A stretch of DNA of 40,441 nt from Halomonas sp. Its GTDB lineage: Bacteria > Pseudomonadota > Gammaproteobacteria > Pseudomonadales > Halomonadaceae. Of the stretch, positions 18,977-30,361 are shown piece by piece. The stretch is from positions 27,466 through 67,906 of the forward strand of contig NZ_VMQS01000005.1 of assembly GCF_007625055.1 (NCBI RefSeq), read 5' to 3'. Position 1 is the stretch's first letter, and each line of letters opens with the position of its first letter. The translations under genes and the position numbers were made by a program. The notes beneath the pieces are model-generated. The model saw nothing but the letters and a program-made list of their open reading frames with translations, was not told the DNA's origin and did no database searches.

Positions 18977-19002
18977 AAAAAAAACGCCCTTACAGGCGCT
19001 TT
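18977..19002 (-). terminator. Intrinsic terminator after rlmI
   Basis: On the transcript strand AAAGCGCC and GGCGTTTT pair (one G-U) around a six-base loop, and the stem runs into eight T. It ends the mutM/rlmI-side transcript before ald. Confidence 0.75.
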
Positions 19003-19057
19003 ACAGAAGAAAAAACAGTAAATATTGCGAACAGGCAGCTGATTTTTTCATAGCGGA

Positions 19058-20248
19058 TCAATCGCGAAAAACCCGCACCCCCAAAGCCTTGAGGTAGGCC
19101 GTTTCGGCAATCGCTGGATGCACCGGATGATCCGGCCCCTGATGACCCTGGAAAAGAATCTGGCCGTGGCGATCCTGATGGCGCACCGAGCCGCGCACCA
19201 CATCGACCAGGCGCTCTGGCGCCAGGTGCATGGAGCAGGAAGCTGACAGCAGCAGACCATCCCGGCCCAGCAGGCGCATGGCTTCGCGGTTCAGGCGCGC
19301 ATAGGCGCGTTCGCCGTTGGGGATATCCTTGCGCTTCTTGATGAAGGCAGGCGGGTCAAGAACCACCACATCAAACTGTTCGCCATCCGCCTTGAGCGCT
19401 GCGAGGGCATCAAAGGCGTCTGCTTCAGCAATCGCTACCTGCTCGTGGACACCGTTGAGCGCCGCATTACGGGCGACCTGCTCCAATGCCGGACCGGAAG
19501 AATCCACACACAGCACGTCACTGGCACCGCTGGCGGCAGCCTGCACACCCCAACCGCCCACGTAGCTGAACACGTCCAGAACACGCTTGCCCGCCACGTG
19601 GCGATTGAGCCATTCGCGGTTAGCGCGGTGGTCAAAGAACCAGCCGGTTTTCTGACCATTCAGCACCGGCACCACGAAATGCACGCCATTTTCCTCGATC
19701 AGGACTTCATCAGGCAGTTCGCCTTTGACCACCTCAACCTGAGCTTCCAGGCCTTCCTGGCGGCGTCCACCGGTGTCATTGCGGAATACAATGACACTGG
19801 GTTTCAGCACTTTGTCCAGGGCATCCACAATCTCTTCGCTCATTCCCTGCATACCTGCGGTATTCAGTTGCACGACCAGAATATCGCCAAAGCGGTCAAC
19901 CACCAGCCCGGGCAGAAGATCACCTTCACCATGCACCAGGCGATAAAACGGCGTGTTGAATAGCCGCTCACGCAGCGCCAGCGCCTGATTGAAACGGTGA
20001 ATAAACAGCGAACGATCCAGGCGCATGGAAGGATCACGCGACATGATGCGCGCGCAGATCAGCGAATGCGGGTTCACATAGGCCACGCCCAGCGCACGCC
20101 CGTTGGATTCTTCGACAATCGCGCTCTCACCGCCAGTAAAGTTTTTGAGTGGTGTTTCCTTGACGTCCACTTCGTTGGAGTAGATCCACAAGTGACCGGC
20201 TTTCAGACGGCGTTCAGCGTTTTTATTCAATCTCAGGCGTTGGGTCAC
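19058..20248 (-). CDS. rlmI: 23S rRNA (cytosine-C5) methyltransferase, RlmI type
   Basis: RlmI methylates C1962 of 23S rRNA in E. coli. The product has an N-terminal PUA domain (RLRLNKNAERRLKAGHLWIYSNEV), an EEHEH-type middle domain, and a Rossmann methylase domain. The methylase domain has the SAM motif VLDVFSYVGGWGVQAA, VVLDPPAFIKKR, and the catalytic Cys region SASCSMHL. The GTG at 20248 has GGAG six bases upstream and gives 396 residues, exactly the E. coli length; a TTG four codons earlier is less likely. The C-terminal half is slightly divergent, so the exact target base is inferred from family. Confidence 0.9.
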   Translation of the reverse strand: MTQRLRLNKNAERRLKAGHLWIYSNEVDVKETPLKNFTGGESAIVEESNGRALGVAYVNPHSLICARIMSRDPSMRLDRSLFIHRFNQALALRERLFNTPFYRLVHGEGDLLPGLVVDRFGDILVVQLNTAGMQGMSEEIVDALDKVLKPSVIVFRNDTGGRRQEGLEAQVEVVKGELPDEVLIEENGVHFVVPVLNGQKTGWFFDHRANREWLNRHVAGKRVLDVFSYVGGWGVQAAASGASDVLCVDSSGPALEQVARNAALNGVHEQVAIAEADAFDALAALKADGEQFDVVVLDPPAFIKKRKDIPNGERAYARLNREAMRLLGRDGLLLSASCSMHLAPERLVDVVRGSVRHQDRHGQILFQGHQGPDHPVHPAIAETAYLKALGVRVFRD

Positions 20249-20267
20249 ACAATTCTCCAAATAGCGG

Positions 20268-21110
20268 CTAACGCTGACATACGGGACAATAAACGCTGGC
20301 GCGCTGCCCGAGTGTAATGCGTTTTAACTCCTCGCCACAGCGCCGACAAGGCTCTCCATGACGACCATAAACATTCAGGCGCTGGGCAAAATAACCCGGC
20401 TCTCCCTGACCACTGACAAAATCACGCAGGGTAGTTCCCCCCTGGGTAATCGCTGCTGCCAACACTTCCTGGGCAGCAGCCGCCAGACGCTGATAGCGCG
20501 CCTGCGAAACTCTGCCCGCCTCTCGGCGCGGATCGATACCGGCCATGAACAGCGCTTCACTGGCGTAGATGTTGCCGACTCCGACCACTACCTGATTGTC
20601 CATCAAAAAAGGCTTGACGGCGACACGCCTGCCTCGCGAGAGACGATACAACCGTTGACCGGTAAAGTCGGCTGACAGGGGCTCAGGCCCCAGACGTATC
20701 AGGCGTTTATCGCTCTGCTCATCCTTGGCCAGCCAATCCACAAAACCGAAGCGGCGCGGGTCGTGATAACGCAGTATATGACCCGTGGTGAACACCAGAT
20801 CAACATGGTCGTGTTTTTTGGGCAGATCACCCACTTGGGCGATACGCAGGCTGCCTGACATGCCCAGATGCCATATAAGCGTGCGCGCTGGCTCCGTGGT
20901 TTCCGCCTGATCGTCTTCCAGTGGCAACAACAGATACTTGGCTCGTCGATGCAGCGTGCCAATCTGCTTCCCTACCAGATCGTCTGCCAGCGCTGCAGGC
21001 ACGGGTATCCGCAACCGGCCATTGCGGACAATCACTTCACTTATTTGCTGATGTTCCACGTAAGGCGCTATGCCACGCCGGGTGGTTTCAACTTCCGGGA
21101 GTTCAGGCAT
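20268..21110 (-). CDS. mutM: Formamidopyrimidine-DNA glycosylase
   Basis: MutM (Fpg) removes 8-oxoguanine and other oxidised purines and cuts the abasic site. The 280-residue product starts [13 protein letters not shown], with the catalytic Pro2 and Glu3. It has the Lys in RRAKYLLL, the H2TH segment ([17 protein letters not shown]), and a four-Cys zinc finger at the C-terminus (CRRCGEEL, then YCPVCQR). All key residues are present. The ribosome site is poor. It reads toward rlmI with a 19-base gap and may share its transcript. Confidence 0.97.
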   Translation of the reverse strand: MPELPEVETTRRGIAPYVEHQQISEVIVRNGRLRIPVPAALADDLVGKQIGTLHRRAKYLLLPLEDDQAETTEPARTLIWHLGMSGSLRIAQVGDLPKKHDHVDLVFTTGHILRYHDPRRFGFVDWLAKDEQSDKRLIRLGPEPLSADFTGQRLYRLSRGRRVAVKPFLMDNQVVVGVGNIYASEALFMAGIDPRREAGRVSQARYQRLAAAAQEVLAAAITQGGTTLRDFVSGQGEPGYFAQRLNVYGRHGEPCRRCGEELKRITLGQRASVYCPVCQR

Positions 21111-21177
21111 GATCTTCGCCGCCCACCATTACACTGCCATGACGCACACTGAACACACGCATCACGGGTCCATATGC

Positions 21178-21204
21178 AAAAACCCGGCGGTTAGCCGGGT
21201 TTTT
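21178..21204. terminator. Bidirectional intrinsic terminator after rpmG
   Basis: AAAAACCCGGC, a five-base loop GGTTA, and GCCGGGTTTTT make an 11-bp stem. The A and T arms make it work in either direction. It closes the rpmB-rpmG unit before mutM. Confidence 0.85.
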
Positions 21205-21251
21205 AGCAGGCAAACTCGCCTGCGATGAAAGCCGATCAATGTGCCAGAGGC

Positions 21252-21407
21252 TTACTTGATCTTGGCTTCCTTGTACATCACATGCTTGCGTACGACCGGA
21301 TCGTATTTCTTGAATTCAAACTTGTCCGGGGTATTACGCTTGTTCTTGTCAGTGGTGTAGAAATGGCCTGTACCGGCACTTGACACCAACTTGATCTTGT
21401 CGCGCAT
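21252..21407 (-). CDS. rpmG: 50S ribosomal protein L33
   Basis: L33 is a small protein near the E site of the large subunit. The 51-residue product ([18 protein letters not shown], then [16 protein letters not shown]) has no Cys at all, so it is the zinc-free (C-minus) form. The ATG at 21407 has GGGAGAG eight bases upstream. It lies 55 bases after rpmB in the same unit, the usual pair. Confidence 0.97.
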   Translation of the reverse strand: MRDKIKLVSSAGTGHFYTTDKNKRNTPDKFEFKKYDPVVRKHVMYKEAKIK

Positions 21408-21462
21408 GGTCTTGCTCTCCCAATATGCTGCCTGGCTTGGCCTGAATAGCCCTTGGCTCGGC

Positions 21463-21699
21463 TTAGATAACGTCGCCGCGCTTGCGGATGTCTTCCAGAA
21501 CTGTCTCGATACCGCGCTTGTCAATGATACGCATGCCTTTGGAGGAAACGCGCAGCTTGACGAAGCGGTTCTGGGACTCTACCCAGAAACGATGCGTGTG
21601 CAGGTTCGGCAAGAAGCGGCGACGCGTCTTACGCTGGGAGTGAGATACATTATTACCGGATACCGGGCGCTTGCCGGTAACCTGACATACTTTGGACAT
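21463..21699 (-). CDS. rpmB: 50S ribosomal protein L28
   Basis: L28 is a large-subunit protein involved in assembly. The 78-residue product begins [20 protein letters not shown] and continues through [20 protein letters not shown], both typical. GGAGG lies five bases before the ATG at 21699. It heads the rpmB-rpmG unit and has a clear promoter at 21828-21856. Confidence 0.97.
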   Translation of the reverse strand: MSKVCQVTGKRPVSGNNVSHSQRKTRRRFLPNLHTHRFWVESQNRFVKLRVSSKGMRIIDKRGIETVLEDIRKRGDVI

Positions 21700-21827
21700 G
21701 ATAGCCTCCAACCGCTTGGCGAGTTGTTCAAAACTGTCGGGCAAACCGGAGCAGAGAAGCAGTCGGCGCATACCTATTGCCGGATATTTCCCAAGCCCGT
21801 TATTCAACCCAAGTTCAAAGGTGGCAT

Positions 21828-21856
21828 TTTATACCAGAAGACTTTGCAGGCAGCAA
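21828..21856 (-). promoter_or_regulatory. rpmB-rpmG promoter
   Basis: On the minus strand TTGCTG (-35), 17 bases, and TATAAA (-10) are preceded by TG one base before the -10, giving an extended -10 of TGGTATAAA. Transcription would start about 120 bases before the L28 ATG. Confidence 0.65.
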
Positions 21857-22046
21857 GCAAAACTGCCAGAAAAGACCTGAAAGATGCCTTAACGGCGTCT
21901 TCCGGACTCTGGCTGGTTTCCTGCGCTACCCCAAAAAATAACTGGAAATACGAGGTTCAAAGATGGGCAGCCAGCATACTAAAGGGCATGGACCGCATTA
22001 TTGGTGCCAATCTTTAAAGGCCGCTTATGATCCCACAACTTGGCGT
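21857..22046. other. Intergenic stretch between rpmB promoter and radC end
   Basis: Together with the promoter, 347 bases lack a gene here. I see no convincing terminator for radC, no repeat and no coding pattern; a weak stem (GCC-GTTAA-GGC) near 21890 is the only structure noticed. Confidence 0.5.
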
Positions 22047-22721
22047 CTATATCCAGCCACGCTCAGCAAAGGAGACCACTTCACCGTCACCGACCACAAA
22101 GTGATCGAGCACACGAATATCAAACAGGCCCAGGGCATCTTTAAGGCGATCCGTTATCCGGCGATCCGCATCACTGGGTTCGGACACGCCAGACGGGTGG
22201 TTATGGGCAAGAATCAAGGCACCGGCTCCCAACTCCAACGCCCGCTTGGCAACATCCCGAGGGTATACTGAAGCACTGTCGAGAGTGCCACGAAACAGGG
22301 ATTCATAGCGAATGATGCGGTGCTGGGTATCCAGAAACAGCACGGCAAATTCTTCATGGCCCAGATGGCGCAACTGGGAGGTCAGGTAATGACGCACCAG
22401 AGCAGGCGAGGTCATTGCATTACCTCGCGCCAGCTGGCTGGCCAGATGGCGCCGGGAAAGCTCCAGCGTGGCCTGCAGCTGCGCATATTTGGCACTGCCC
22501 AGGCCGCGGGCAGCGCAGAAATCGCGCTGGTCTGCCTCCATCAGGGAGCGCAGGCCACCAAAACTGGCCAGCAGATCCCGCGCCAGATCCACGGCTGAGC
22601 GTCCCTTTACCCCAACCCTCAGGAAAATTGCCAGCAGCTCAGCGTCAGAAAGTGCCTGAGGGCCGAATGTCAGTAATTTTTCACGCGGCCTCTCGCCTTC
22701 CGGCCAATGATTAATGCCCAT
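22047..22721 (-). CDS. radC: RadC family JAMM-domain protein
   Basis: RadC proteins carry a helix-hairpin-helix-like N-terminal region and a JAB1/MPN (JAMM) metal-binding domain; despite the name the role in repair is unproven. The 224-residue product has the expected [22 protein letters not shown] start and the metal motif [14 protein letters not shown], with His173, His175 and Asp184. AGGGA precedes the ATG. It is divergent from coaBC, the arrangement seen in E. coli and Pseudomonas. Confidence 0.95.
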   Translation of the reverse strand: MGINHWPEGERPREKLLTFGPQALSDAELLAIFLRVGVKGRSAVDLARDLLASFGGLRSLMEADQRDFCAARGLGSAKYAQLQATLELSRRHLASQLARGNAMTSPALVRHYLTSQLRHLGHEEFAVLFLDTQHRIIRYESLFRGTLDSASVYPRDVAKRALELGAGALILAHNHPSGVSEPSDADRRITDRLKDALGLFDIRVLDHFVVGDGEVVSFAERGWI

Positions 22722-22817
22722 CTGCGTCCCTGCCTCATGGCGTTATTGATCCTTACTCCTGAAGGGTAGACATGCCAAAGCAACCCTGCCAGTGGTAAGG
22801 TAAGGCCTTTTACAGGC

Positions 22818-24077
22818 ATGGATACAGTCAGCATGGCCAGATTGACGGGTAAACGCGTGTTGCTAGGCGTCAGCGGAGGGATAGCCGCCTACAAAAGCGC
22901 CCTCATTGTTCGTCTGCTCAAGCAGATGGGCTGCGATGTGCGCGTAGTAATGACCGAGGGCGCCCAGGCCTTTATCACACCGATGACATTGCAGGCACTG
23001 TCCGGTGAAGAAGTACGCACCTCCCTGCTTGACCCTCAGGCCGAGGCCGGCATGGGCCATATTGAACTGGCCCGCTGGGCGGATCTTATTGTGATTGCCC
23101 CGGCCACCGCCGACCTGATGGCGCGCCTGGCCCAGGGCATGGCTGATGATTTGCTGACCACCCTGTGTCTGGCCAGTGACGCACCACGCCTGATGGCACC
23201 CGCCATGAATCAGGCCATGTGGCGCCATATTGCGACTCAGCGCAACCTGCACACCCTGATTGACGACGGCTGGCAGATGATCGGCCCCGCCGCTGGCGAA
23301 CAGGCCTGCGGCGATACCGGGCCAGGTCGCATGAGCGAGCCTGACGCGATCAGTGACGCTGTCATGGCTCACTTTACCCCGGCGCCACCGCCAGATAGCA
23401 CTTCCCGGCATGTAGTGATAACGGCTGGCCCAACCCGCGAACCGCTCGACCCGGTCCGCTATATTTCCAACCACAGCTCAGGAAAGATGGGCTTTGCCCT
23501 TGCCGACGCCGCTGTGCGCCAGGGCCTGAATGTCACCCTGATCTGCGGGCCGGTCAACCAGCCGACCCCTGATAAAGTTGAGCGCGTGGATATCGAGACT
23601 GCCCGCGAAATGGATGCCGCTGTTCAGCGTCTGGCGCCTCAGGCAGACCTTTTCATTGGCTGTGCGGCGGTGGCTGACTATCGCCTGGAAGCCCCCTCCA
23701 CCCACAAGATCAAGAAAACCGATGATAGCGAGACACTGACCCTGACGCTGATCAAAAACCCCGATATCATTGCCCGTGTCGCCGCGATGCCCGCATCCCG
23801 GCGCCCTATCGTGATCGGCTTTGCCGCCGAAACCAATGAGATCGAGCATTACGCGCGTGACAAGCTTATGCGCAAAGGGTTGGACATGATTGTTGCCAAT
23901 GATGTGTCTGCATCGGGGCTAGGCTTTGGTAGTGACGATAACGCGGCCTGGCTGCTATGGCGCAGCCAGGAGGGCACCGAGAGCGAGCACCAGCCCGCGC
24001 AGTCAAAGCAACAACTGGCGGAGGCGATTATCCAGCAGGCACTGAGGCTGTCCAAGCGCAGCCAGAAGAGCCCCTGA
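22818..24077 (+). CDS. coaBC: Bifunctional phosphopantothenoylcysteine decarboxylase/synthetase
   Basis: CoaBC makes 4'-phosphopantetheine from phosphopantothenate and cysteine with CTP, in coenzyme A synthesis. The 419-residue protein has the FMN-binding CoaC half (GVSGGIAAYKSALIVRLL, catalytic His in GHIELARWAD, APAMNQAMW, and the Cys in EQACGDTGPGRM). The CoaB half follows (ITAGPTREPLDPVRYISNHSSGKMG and the Lys in DSETLTLTLIKNPDI). The ATG at 22818 is used; an inner ATG five codons on would also fit and the ribosome site does not decide. Dut follows 69 bases later. Confidence 0.96.
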   Translation: MDTVSMARLTGKRVLLGVSGGIAAYKSALIVRLLKQMGCDVRVVMTEGAQAFITPMTLQALSGEEVRTSLLDPQAEAGMGHIELARWADLIVIAPATADLMARLAQGMADDLLTTLCLASDAPRLMAPAMNQAMWRHIATQRNLHTLIDDGWQMIGPAAGEQACGDTGPGRMSEPDAISDAVMAHFTPAPPPDSTSRHVVITAGPTREPLDPVRYISNHSSGKMGFALADAAVRQGLNVTLICGPVNQPTPDKVERVDIETAREMDAAVQRLAPQADLFIGCAAVADYRLEAPSTHKIKKTDDSETLTLTLIKNPDIIARVAAMPASRRPIVIGFAAETNEIEHYARDKLMRKGLDMIVANDVSASGLGFGSDDNAAWLLWRSQEGTESEHQPAQSKQQLAEAIIQQALRLSKRSQKSP

Positions 24078-24146
24078 GCCTATCCGTGCTGCTGTCAACA
24101 CGCGCTTGACGCGCAGTAATATACCCAATACCTGAATGAGACGTGA

Positions 24147-24620
24147 ATGACATTGCCAACTGACCTGACGACACCATTGCTGCAATGCCGGATTCTTGAT
24201 GAACGCATCCGCGACTACCTTCCCTCCTATGCCACAGAAGGCTCGGCTGGCATGGATCTGCACGCTCTGCTGGATGCTCCGCTGACTCTGGCCCCCGGGG
24301 ACTGTCAATTGGTGCGCACCGGCCTTGCCATCCATATCAGCGCCCCCCAGCTTGCCGGCATGATCCTGCCTCGCTCGGGGCTTGGGCATAAGCATGGCAT
24401 CGTCCTGGGCAACCTTGTCGGGCTGATCGATTCGGATTATCAGGGGGAGCTGATGGTGTCGGTGTGGAACCGTGGCCAGCAGGCTTTTACGCTTGAGCCC
24501 TTCGAACGTCTGGCACAGTATGTGATCGTACCCGTCGTACAGGCACAGCTACAGATTGTTGAGCAATTTGACGACTCAACCCGTGGCACCGGTGGCTTTG
24601 GCAGCACCGGTAGCCATTGA
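24147..24620 (+). CDS. dut: dUTP diphosphatase
   Basis: Dut hydrolyses dUTP to dUMP, keeping uracil out of DNA and feeding dTMP synthesis. All five trimeric dUTPase motifs are present in the 157 residues: [42 protein letters not shown] and the Gly-rich C-terminal arm [10 protein letters not shown]. The length is standard (E. coli 152). The coaBC-dut-algC-argB order matches Pseudomonas. Confidence 0.97.
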   Translation: MTLPTDLTTPLLQCRILDERIRDYLPSYATEGSAGMDLHALLDAPLTLAPGDCQLVRTGLAIHISAPQLAGMILPRSGLGHKHGIVLGNLVGLIDSDYQGELMVSVWNRGQQAFTLEPFERLAQYVIVPVVQAQLQIVEQFDDSTRGTGGFGSTGSH

Positions 24621-24691
24621 GTGTTTCGACAGCGCCTGGTCGACACTGATTGAAATATGCCTCCAACCTTTCCACTTCGCTGACAGGACTG

Positions 24692-27015
<2,324 letters not shown>

Positions 27016-27031
27016 CGCAAGGAGGCAGCAC

Positions 27032-27640
27032 ATGGGGGGTGACTCAACAATGGATCGTCGCCAGCAGATTCTGCAGGCATTGGCATTAATGCTGGAAGAA
27101 GATAGCGGTAAACGCATTACCACCGCAGCGTTGGCGCGCCAGGTGGGCGTGTCGGAAGCCGCGCTTTACCGCCACTTCCCCAGCAAGGCGCGCATGTATG
27201 AAGGCCTGATCGAATTTATCGAGGAGAGCCTGTTTACCCGGATCTCCCGTATTCTGGATGATGTGCCTGATGCCATTAGCCGCTGCGCCAGGATTCTTAC
27301 CCTGGTGCTCGCCTTTGCCGAAAAAAATCCCGGCCTTGCCCGTGTCATGCACGGTGATGTGCTGACCGGTGAAACCGCTCGACTGCGCCAGCGAGTACAC
27401 CAGCTTTTCGAGCGCCTGGAACTCCAGCTGAAACAGGTGCTGCGTGACGCCGAAATCCAGCAGGGCCAGCGGACCGTTATCACCACGACAGCCGCCGCCA
27501 ATCTCCTGGTGGCTCAGGCTGAGGGCCATATCGCGCAATATGTACGCAGCGATTTCAAACGCCTGCCTACCGAACACTGGGAGGATCAGTGGGCGCTGGT
27601 CTCCCGTTCACTGCTACGGGAGGTTCAAGCGCCCGTTTGA
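27032..27640 (+). CDS. slmA: Nucleoid occlusion factor SlmA (TetR family)
   Basis: SlmA binds specific chromosomal sites and blocks FtsZ ring assembly over the nucleoid. The 202-residue product has the N-terminal helix-turn-helix (ITTAALARQVGVSEAALYRHFPSKARMYEGLIEF), then an all-helical dimerisation domain. That domain includes LTLVLAFAEKNPGLARVMHGDVLTGE, a SlmA-type block. Start at 27032, with GGAGG six bases upstream; an ATG at 27005 would overlap argB and lacks a site. E. coli SlmA has 198 residues. Confidence 0.92.
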   Translation: MGGDSTMDRRQQILQALALMLEEDSGKRITTAALARQVGVSEAALYRHFPSKARMYEGLIEFIEESLFTRISRILDDVPDAISRCARILTLVLAFAEKNPGLARVMHGDVLTGETARLRQRVHQLFERLELQLKQVLRDAEIQQGQRTVITTTAAANLLVAQAEGHIAQYVRSDFKRLPTEHWEDQWALVSRSLLREVQAPV

Positions 27641-27653
27641 GTTCACCCCCAAA

Positions 27654-27686
27654 AAAACCCCGAAGCCTGAGAGGGTTCGGGGTTTT
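27654..27686. terminator. Bidirectional terminator between slmA and rpoH
   Basis: AAAACCCCGAA and TTCGGGGTTTT form an 11-bp stem, and the loop has its own CCT/AGG pairs. It serves the convergent slmA and rpoH. Confidence 0.85.
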
Positions 27687-27714
27687 GCTATATATGAACA
27701 AGCGTCAGTCCGTG

Positions 27715-28581
27715 TCAGGCCGCCAGCGAATCGCCCATTTTTTCACGCAGTTTTTTCATGGCATTCTTTTCAAGCTGACGAATACGCTCGGCACTGACAC
27801 CATAGACATCCGCCAGCTCATGCAGCGTGGCCTTGTCTTCTGCCAGCCAGCGACGCTGAAGAATGTCACGCGAGCGTTCATCCAGCCCATCCAGTGCACC
27901 CATTAACAGATGAGTGGAGTTCTGTTCGTAATCACTGTACTCGAGCTGGGTCGCCGGGTCAGCGTCAGCATCGTCAAGATACTGCGCTGGCGACTGATAC
28001 ACACTGTCTTCATCATCGCTTGGCGAGGCATCAAATCCTGCGTCGAAGGATGACAGGCGCCCTTCCATGTCGCGCACTACTTCCGGCTTGACGTCCAGAT
28101 CTGCGGCTATCGCATTGACCTCGTCGTTATTCAACCAGGCAAGCCGCTTCTTGGCGCTGCGCAGGTTGAAGAAAAGTTTACGCTGGGCCTTGGTGGTCGC
28201 GATTTTAACGATGCGCCAGTTGCGCAACACGAACTCGTGAATTTCTGCCTTGATCCAGTGAACGGCGAATGACACCAGGCGTACGCCCTGGTGAGGGTCA
28301 AAACGCTTGACCGCCTTCATCAGCCCAACGTTACCTTCCTGGATCAGATCTGCCTGAGGCAACCCATAGCCCGAGTAGCTACGGGCGATATGTACGACAA
28401 AACGCAGGTGCGAAAGTACCAGACGACGAGCAGCCTCAAGATCGCCTTCATTGTGCAGGCGGAACGCCAGATCGCGCTCTTCTTCGGCGCTCAGCACCGC
28501 AATGCTGTTGACCGCCTTGATGTAGCCGCCCAGATCATGGCCTGGTGATAGCTGTCCCACCGGTAGAAGACTGTTGCTCAT
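27715..28581 (-). CDS. rpoH: Heat-shock sigma factor RpoH (sigma-32)
   Basis: RpoH directs RNA polymerase to heat-shock promoters. The 288-residue protein begins with region 1.2/2 ([21 protein letters not shown]). It has [23 protein letters not shown] (2.2-2.3), and the RpoH box QRKLFFNLR (133-141) that separates it from RpoD and RpoS. The C-terminal 4.2 helix-turn-helix is [20 protein letters not shown]. An acidic insert of about 30 residues ([20 protein letters not shown]) lies between regions 3 and 4. I start at the ATG at 28581, with AGGGAGA ten bases upstream. It follows ftsX as in E. coli. Confidence 0.97.
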   Translation of the reverse strand: MSNSLLPVGQLSPGHDLGGYIKAVNSIAVLSAEEERDLAFRLHNEGDLEAARRLVLSHLRFVVHIARSYSGYGLPQADLIQEGNVGLMKAVKRFDPHQGVRLVSFAVHWIKAEIHEFVLRNWRIVKIATTKAQRKLFFNLRSAKKRLAWLNNDEVNAIAADLDVKPEVVRDMEGRLSSFDAGFDASPSDDEDSVYQSPAQYLDDADADPATQLEYSDYEQNSTHLLMGALDGLDERSRDILQRRWLAEDKATLHELADVYGVSAERIRQLEKNAMKKLREKMGDSLAA

Positions 28582-28633
28582 GTGCAGATGGTCTCCCTTA
28601 AAATATCCAATATGGCTTATCAACCTATGACAA

Positions 28634-28662
28634 TTTCTAGCAGTAAATAGTTCAACTCGCAA
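28634..28662 (-). promoter_or_regulatory. Candidate rpoH promoter
   Basis: On the minus strand TTGCGA, 17 bases and TAGAAA, with TG one base before the -10, lie about 50 bases before the RpoH ATG. The elements match four of six bases each. Confidence 0.35.
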
Positions 28663-28721
28663 ACACGGAACTCGCCAGGGTCTGACCTTCCTGATCTACC
28701 GCGGTTGACCAGAAGACAGCC

Positions 28722-29696
28722 CTATTCAGGCTTGATGCTGGAGAGATGACGGGATACCGCAAGCCAAGCACCCAACCAGCCAAACAGTGTACTGCAAAAC
28801 AGCAGAATTGTAGAGCCGCCGACCCCTAATGAAGGCATGGAGAAATCAGCCCCGTAGCTTTGCGCCAGGGTAGTAACCGGTAACGCCAGCCACTGCCCAC
28901 CCAGCAAGAGCAATAGCAGGGCCAGAACACCCCCACCCAGCCCGTACCAGGCGCCGCTATACAAGAAGGGACGACGCACGAAACCATGTGTCGCGCCGAT
29001 CAGCATGACGACTTCAATTTCACGTCGGCGACTTTCCACTGCCAGGCGAATGGTATTGCCGACAATCAGCAGAACCCCCAGCCCAAAGAGAACCCCCAGC
29101 CCTAACGCAATCCGGTTGCCCAAGGCGGTAATCTGACGCAACCGCTCCACCCAGGCCAGATCAAGACGCACTTCGTCCACACCGGCCATATCCGCAAAGT
29201 GATCCGCGGTGGCCTGCATTGCCTGCGGTGACACATCGTCCGGGTGCACCACTATGCTGAACGGCAAGGGGTTCTCGTCAAGGCCACCCAGGGTGTCCTC
29301 CAGGCCCAAAGACTGATTTAGCTCATCCAGGCCTTCATCGGCATCAATCAGGCGTGTCTGGGTCACTTCCGGCTGGGCCATGACTGCCTGGTGAATACGC
29401 TCTGCTTCAGCGCTATCTACCCGCTGTTCAAGGTAGACCGTCAAGGTGGCACTCTGGGTCAGTTCGGCATCCAGGCCACGGACGCTATCAAGCGTCAGCC
29501 ACAGGCCTGCAGGCAGCATCAGCGCTATGGCAATTGCCAGCATGGTCAAAAGACTGCCCAGGGGATAACGCAGCAGTCGGCGCAAGCTATCCGTGGCCAT
29601 GGCACGGTGGTGCCGTTTCCAGGATTCAAGGCGACTGGCAAAACGCGATTGCTGGGCACGCGCACCGCGACGCTGACTGGGTGGGGAGGACATCAT
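28722..29696 (-). CDS. ftsX: Cell division protein FtsX
   Basis: FtsX is the membrane half of FtsEX, which recruits and activates cell-wall hydrolase regulators at the septum. The 324-residue protein has a basic cytoplasmic N-terminus and a first helix at about 46-69. A periplasmic domain of about 120 residues follows (LTVYLEQRVDSAEAERIHQA on), then three more membrane segments with the conserved ESRRREIEVVMLIGATHGFVRRPFL loop. The ATG overlaps the ftsE stop (ATGATG). Confidence 0.94.
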   Translation of the reverse strand: MMSSPPSQRRGARAQQSRFASRLESWKRHHRAMATDSLRRLLRYPLGSLLTMLAIAIALMLPAGLWLTLDSVRGLDAELTQSATLTVYLEQRVDSAEAERIHQAVMAQPEVTQTRLIDADEGLDELNQSLGLEDTLGGLDENPLPFSIVVHPDDVSPQAMQATADHFADMAGVDEVRLDLAWVERLRQITALGNRIALGLGVLFGLGVLLIVGNTIRLAVESRRREIEVVMLIGATHGFVRRPFLYSGAWYGLGGGVLALLLLLLGGQWLALPVTTLAQSYGADFSMPSLGVGGSTILLFCSTLFGWLGAWLAVSRHLSSIKPE

Positions 29697-30361
29697 TCGA
29701 CTCCCTCGTCAGCAACCAGCCGGCCTTCATGCAGGCGGAGTATGCGATGGCGCAAGCGGGCAATCAGCGCCAGGTCGTGGCTGGCGACCATGACGGTCGT
29801 CCCGATCCGGTTGAAATCCTCGAACAGGGCCATGATGTCAGCGGATAATTGCGGATCAAGATTCCCGGTCGGTTCATCGGCCAGCAGCAGTGCGGGCTTG
29901 TTGACCACCGCACGCGCAATGCCGACACGCTGCTGCTCGCCACCGGACAACTCGATTGGCAGGGCTTTTTCACGGTGTAACAAACCAACTTTATCCAGTG
30001 CAGCCCGGGTGCGCCGTGCCGCATCACGCGGCTCCAGGCCCTGAATTTCCAGCGGTAGGGCAACGTTGTTAAAAATGGAACGATCAAACAAAAGTTGATG
30101 ATCCTGGAAGACCACGCCGATCTGGCGTCGATAAAAGGGAACCATGCTGGTATGCAGTTTCGCCAGGTCGTGCCCGGCGACCACCACGCGTCCACGGCTG
30201 GGTTTTTCGAGGCGCATGATGAGACGTAGAAGCGAGCTCTTTCCGGCACCGGAATGGCCAGTCAGAAACACCATCTCTCCGCGGTCAACGCGAAAATTCA
30301 GGTGCGCCAACGCTTCAAAGCGCCCTCCATAGCGCTTGGCCACATGCTCGAAATCGATCAT
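29693..30361 (-). CDS. ftsE: Cell division ATP-binding protein FtsE
   Basis: FtsE is the ATPase of FtsEX. The 222-residue ABC protein has Walker A GHSGAGKS (35-42), the Q-loop in IGVVFQDHQLL, signature LSGGEQQRVGIARA, Walker B ALLLADEPTGN and the switch His in VASHDLAL. The length matches the family. It overlaps ftsY and ftsX by four bases at each end, so the three are one translational unit. Confidence 0.97.
   Translation of the reverse strand: MIDFEHVAKRYGGRFEALAHLNFRVDRGEMVFLTGHSGAGKSSLLRLIMRLEKPSRGRVVVAGHDLAKLHTSMVPFYRRQIGVVFQDHQLLFDRSIFNNVALPLEIQGLEPRDAARRTRAALDKVGLLHREKALPIELSGGEQQRVGIARAVVNKPALLLADEPTGNLDPQLSADIMALFEDFNRIGTTVMVASHDLALIARLRHRILRLHEGRLVADEGVE

Noticed and set aside
21391-22017. 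Open frame of 208 codons on the plus strand, partly in the rpmB-radC gap
   Set aside because: Mostly antisense to rpmG and rpmB and across their promoter; composition is not protein-like and there is no ribosome site.
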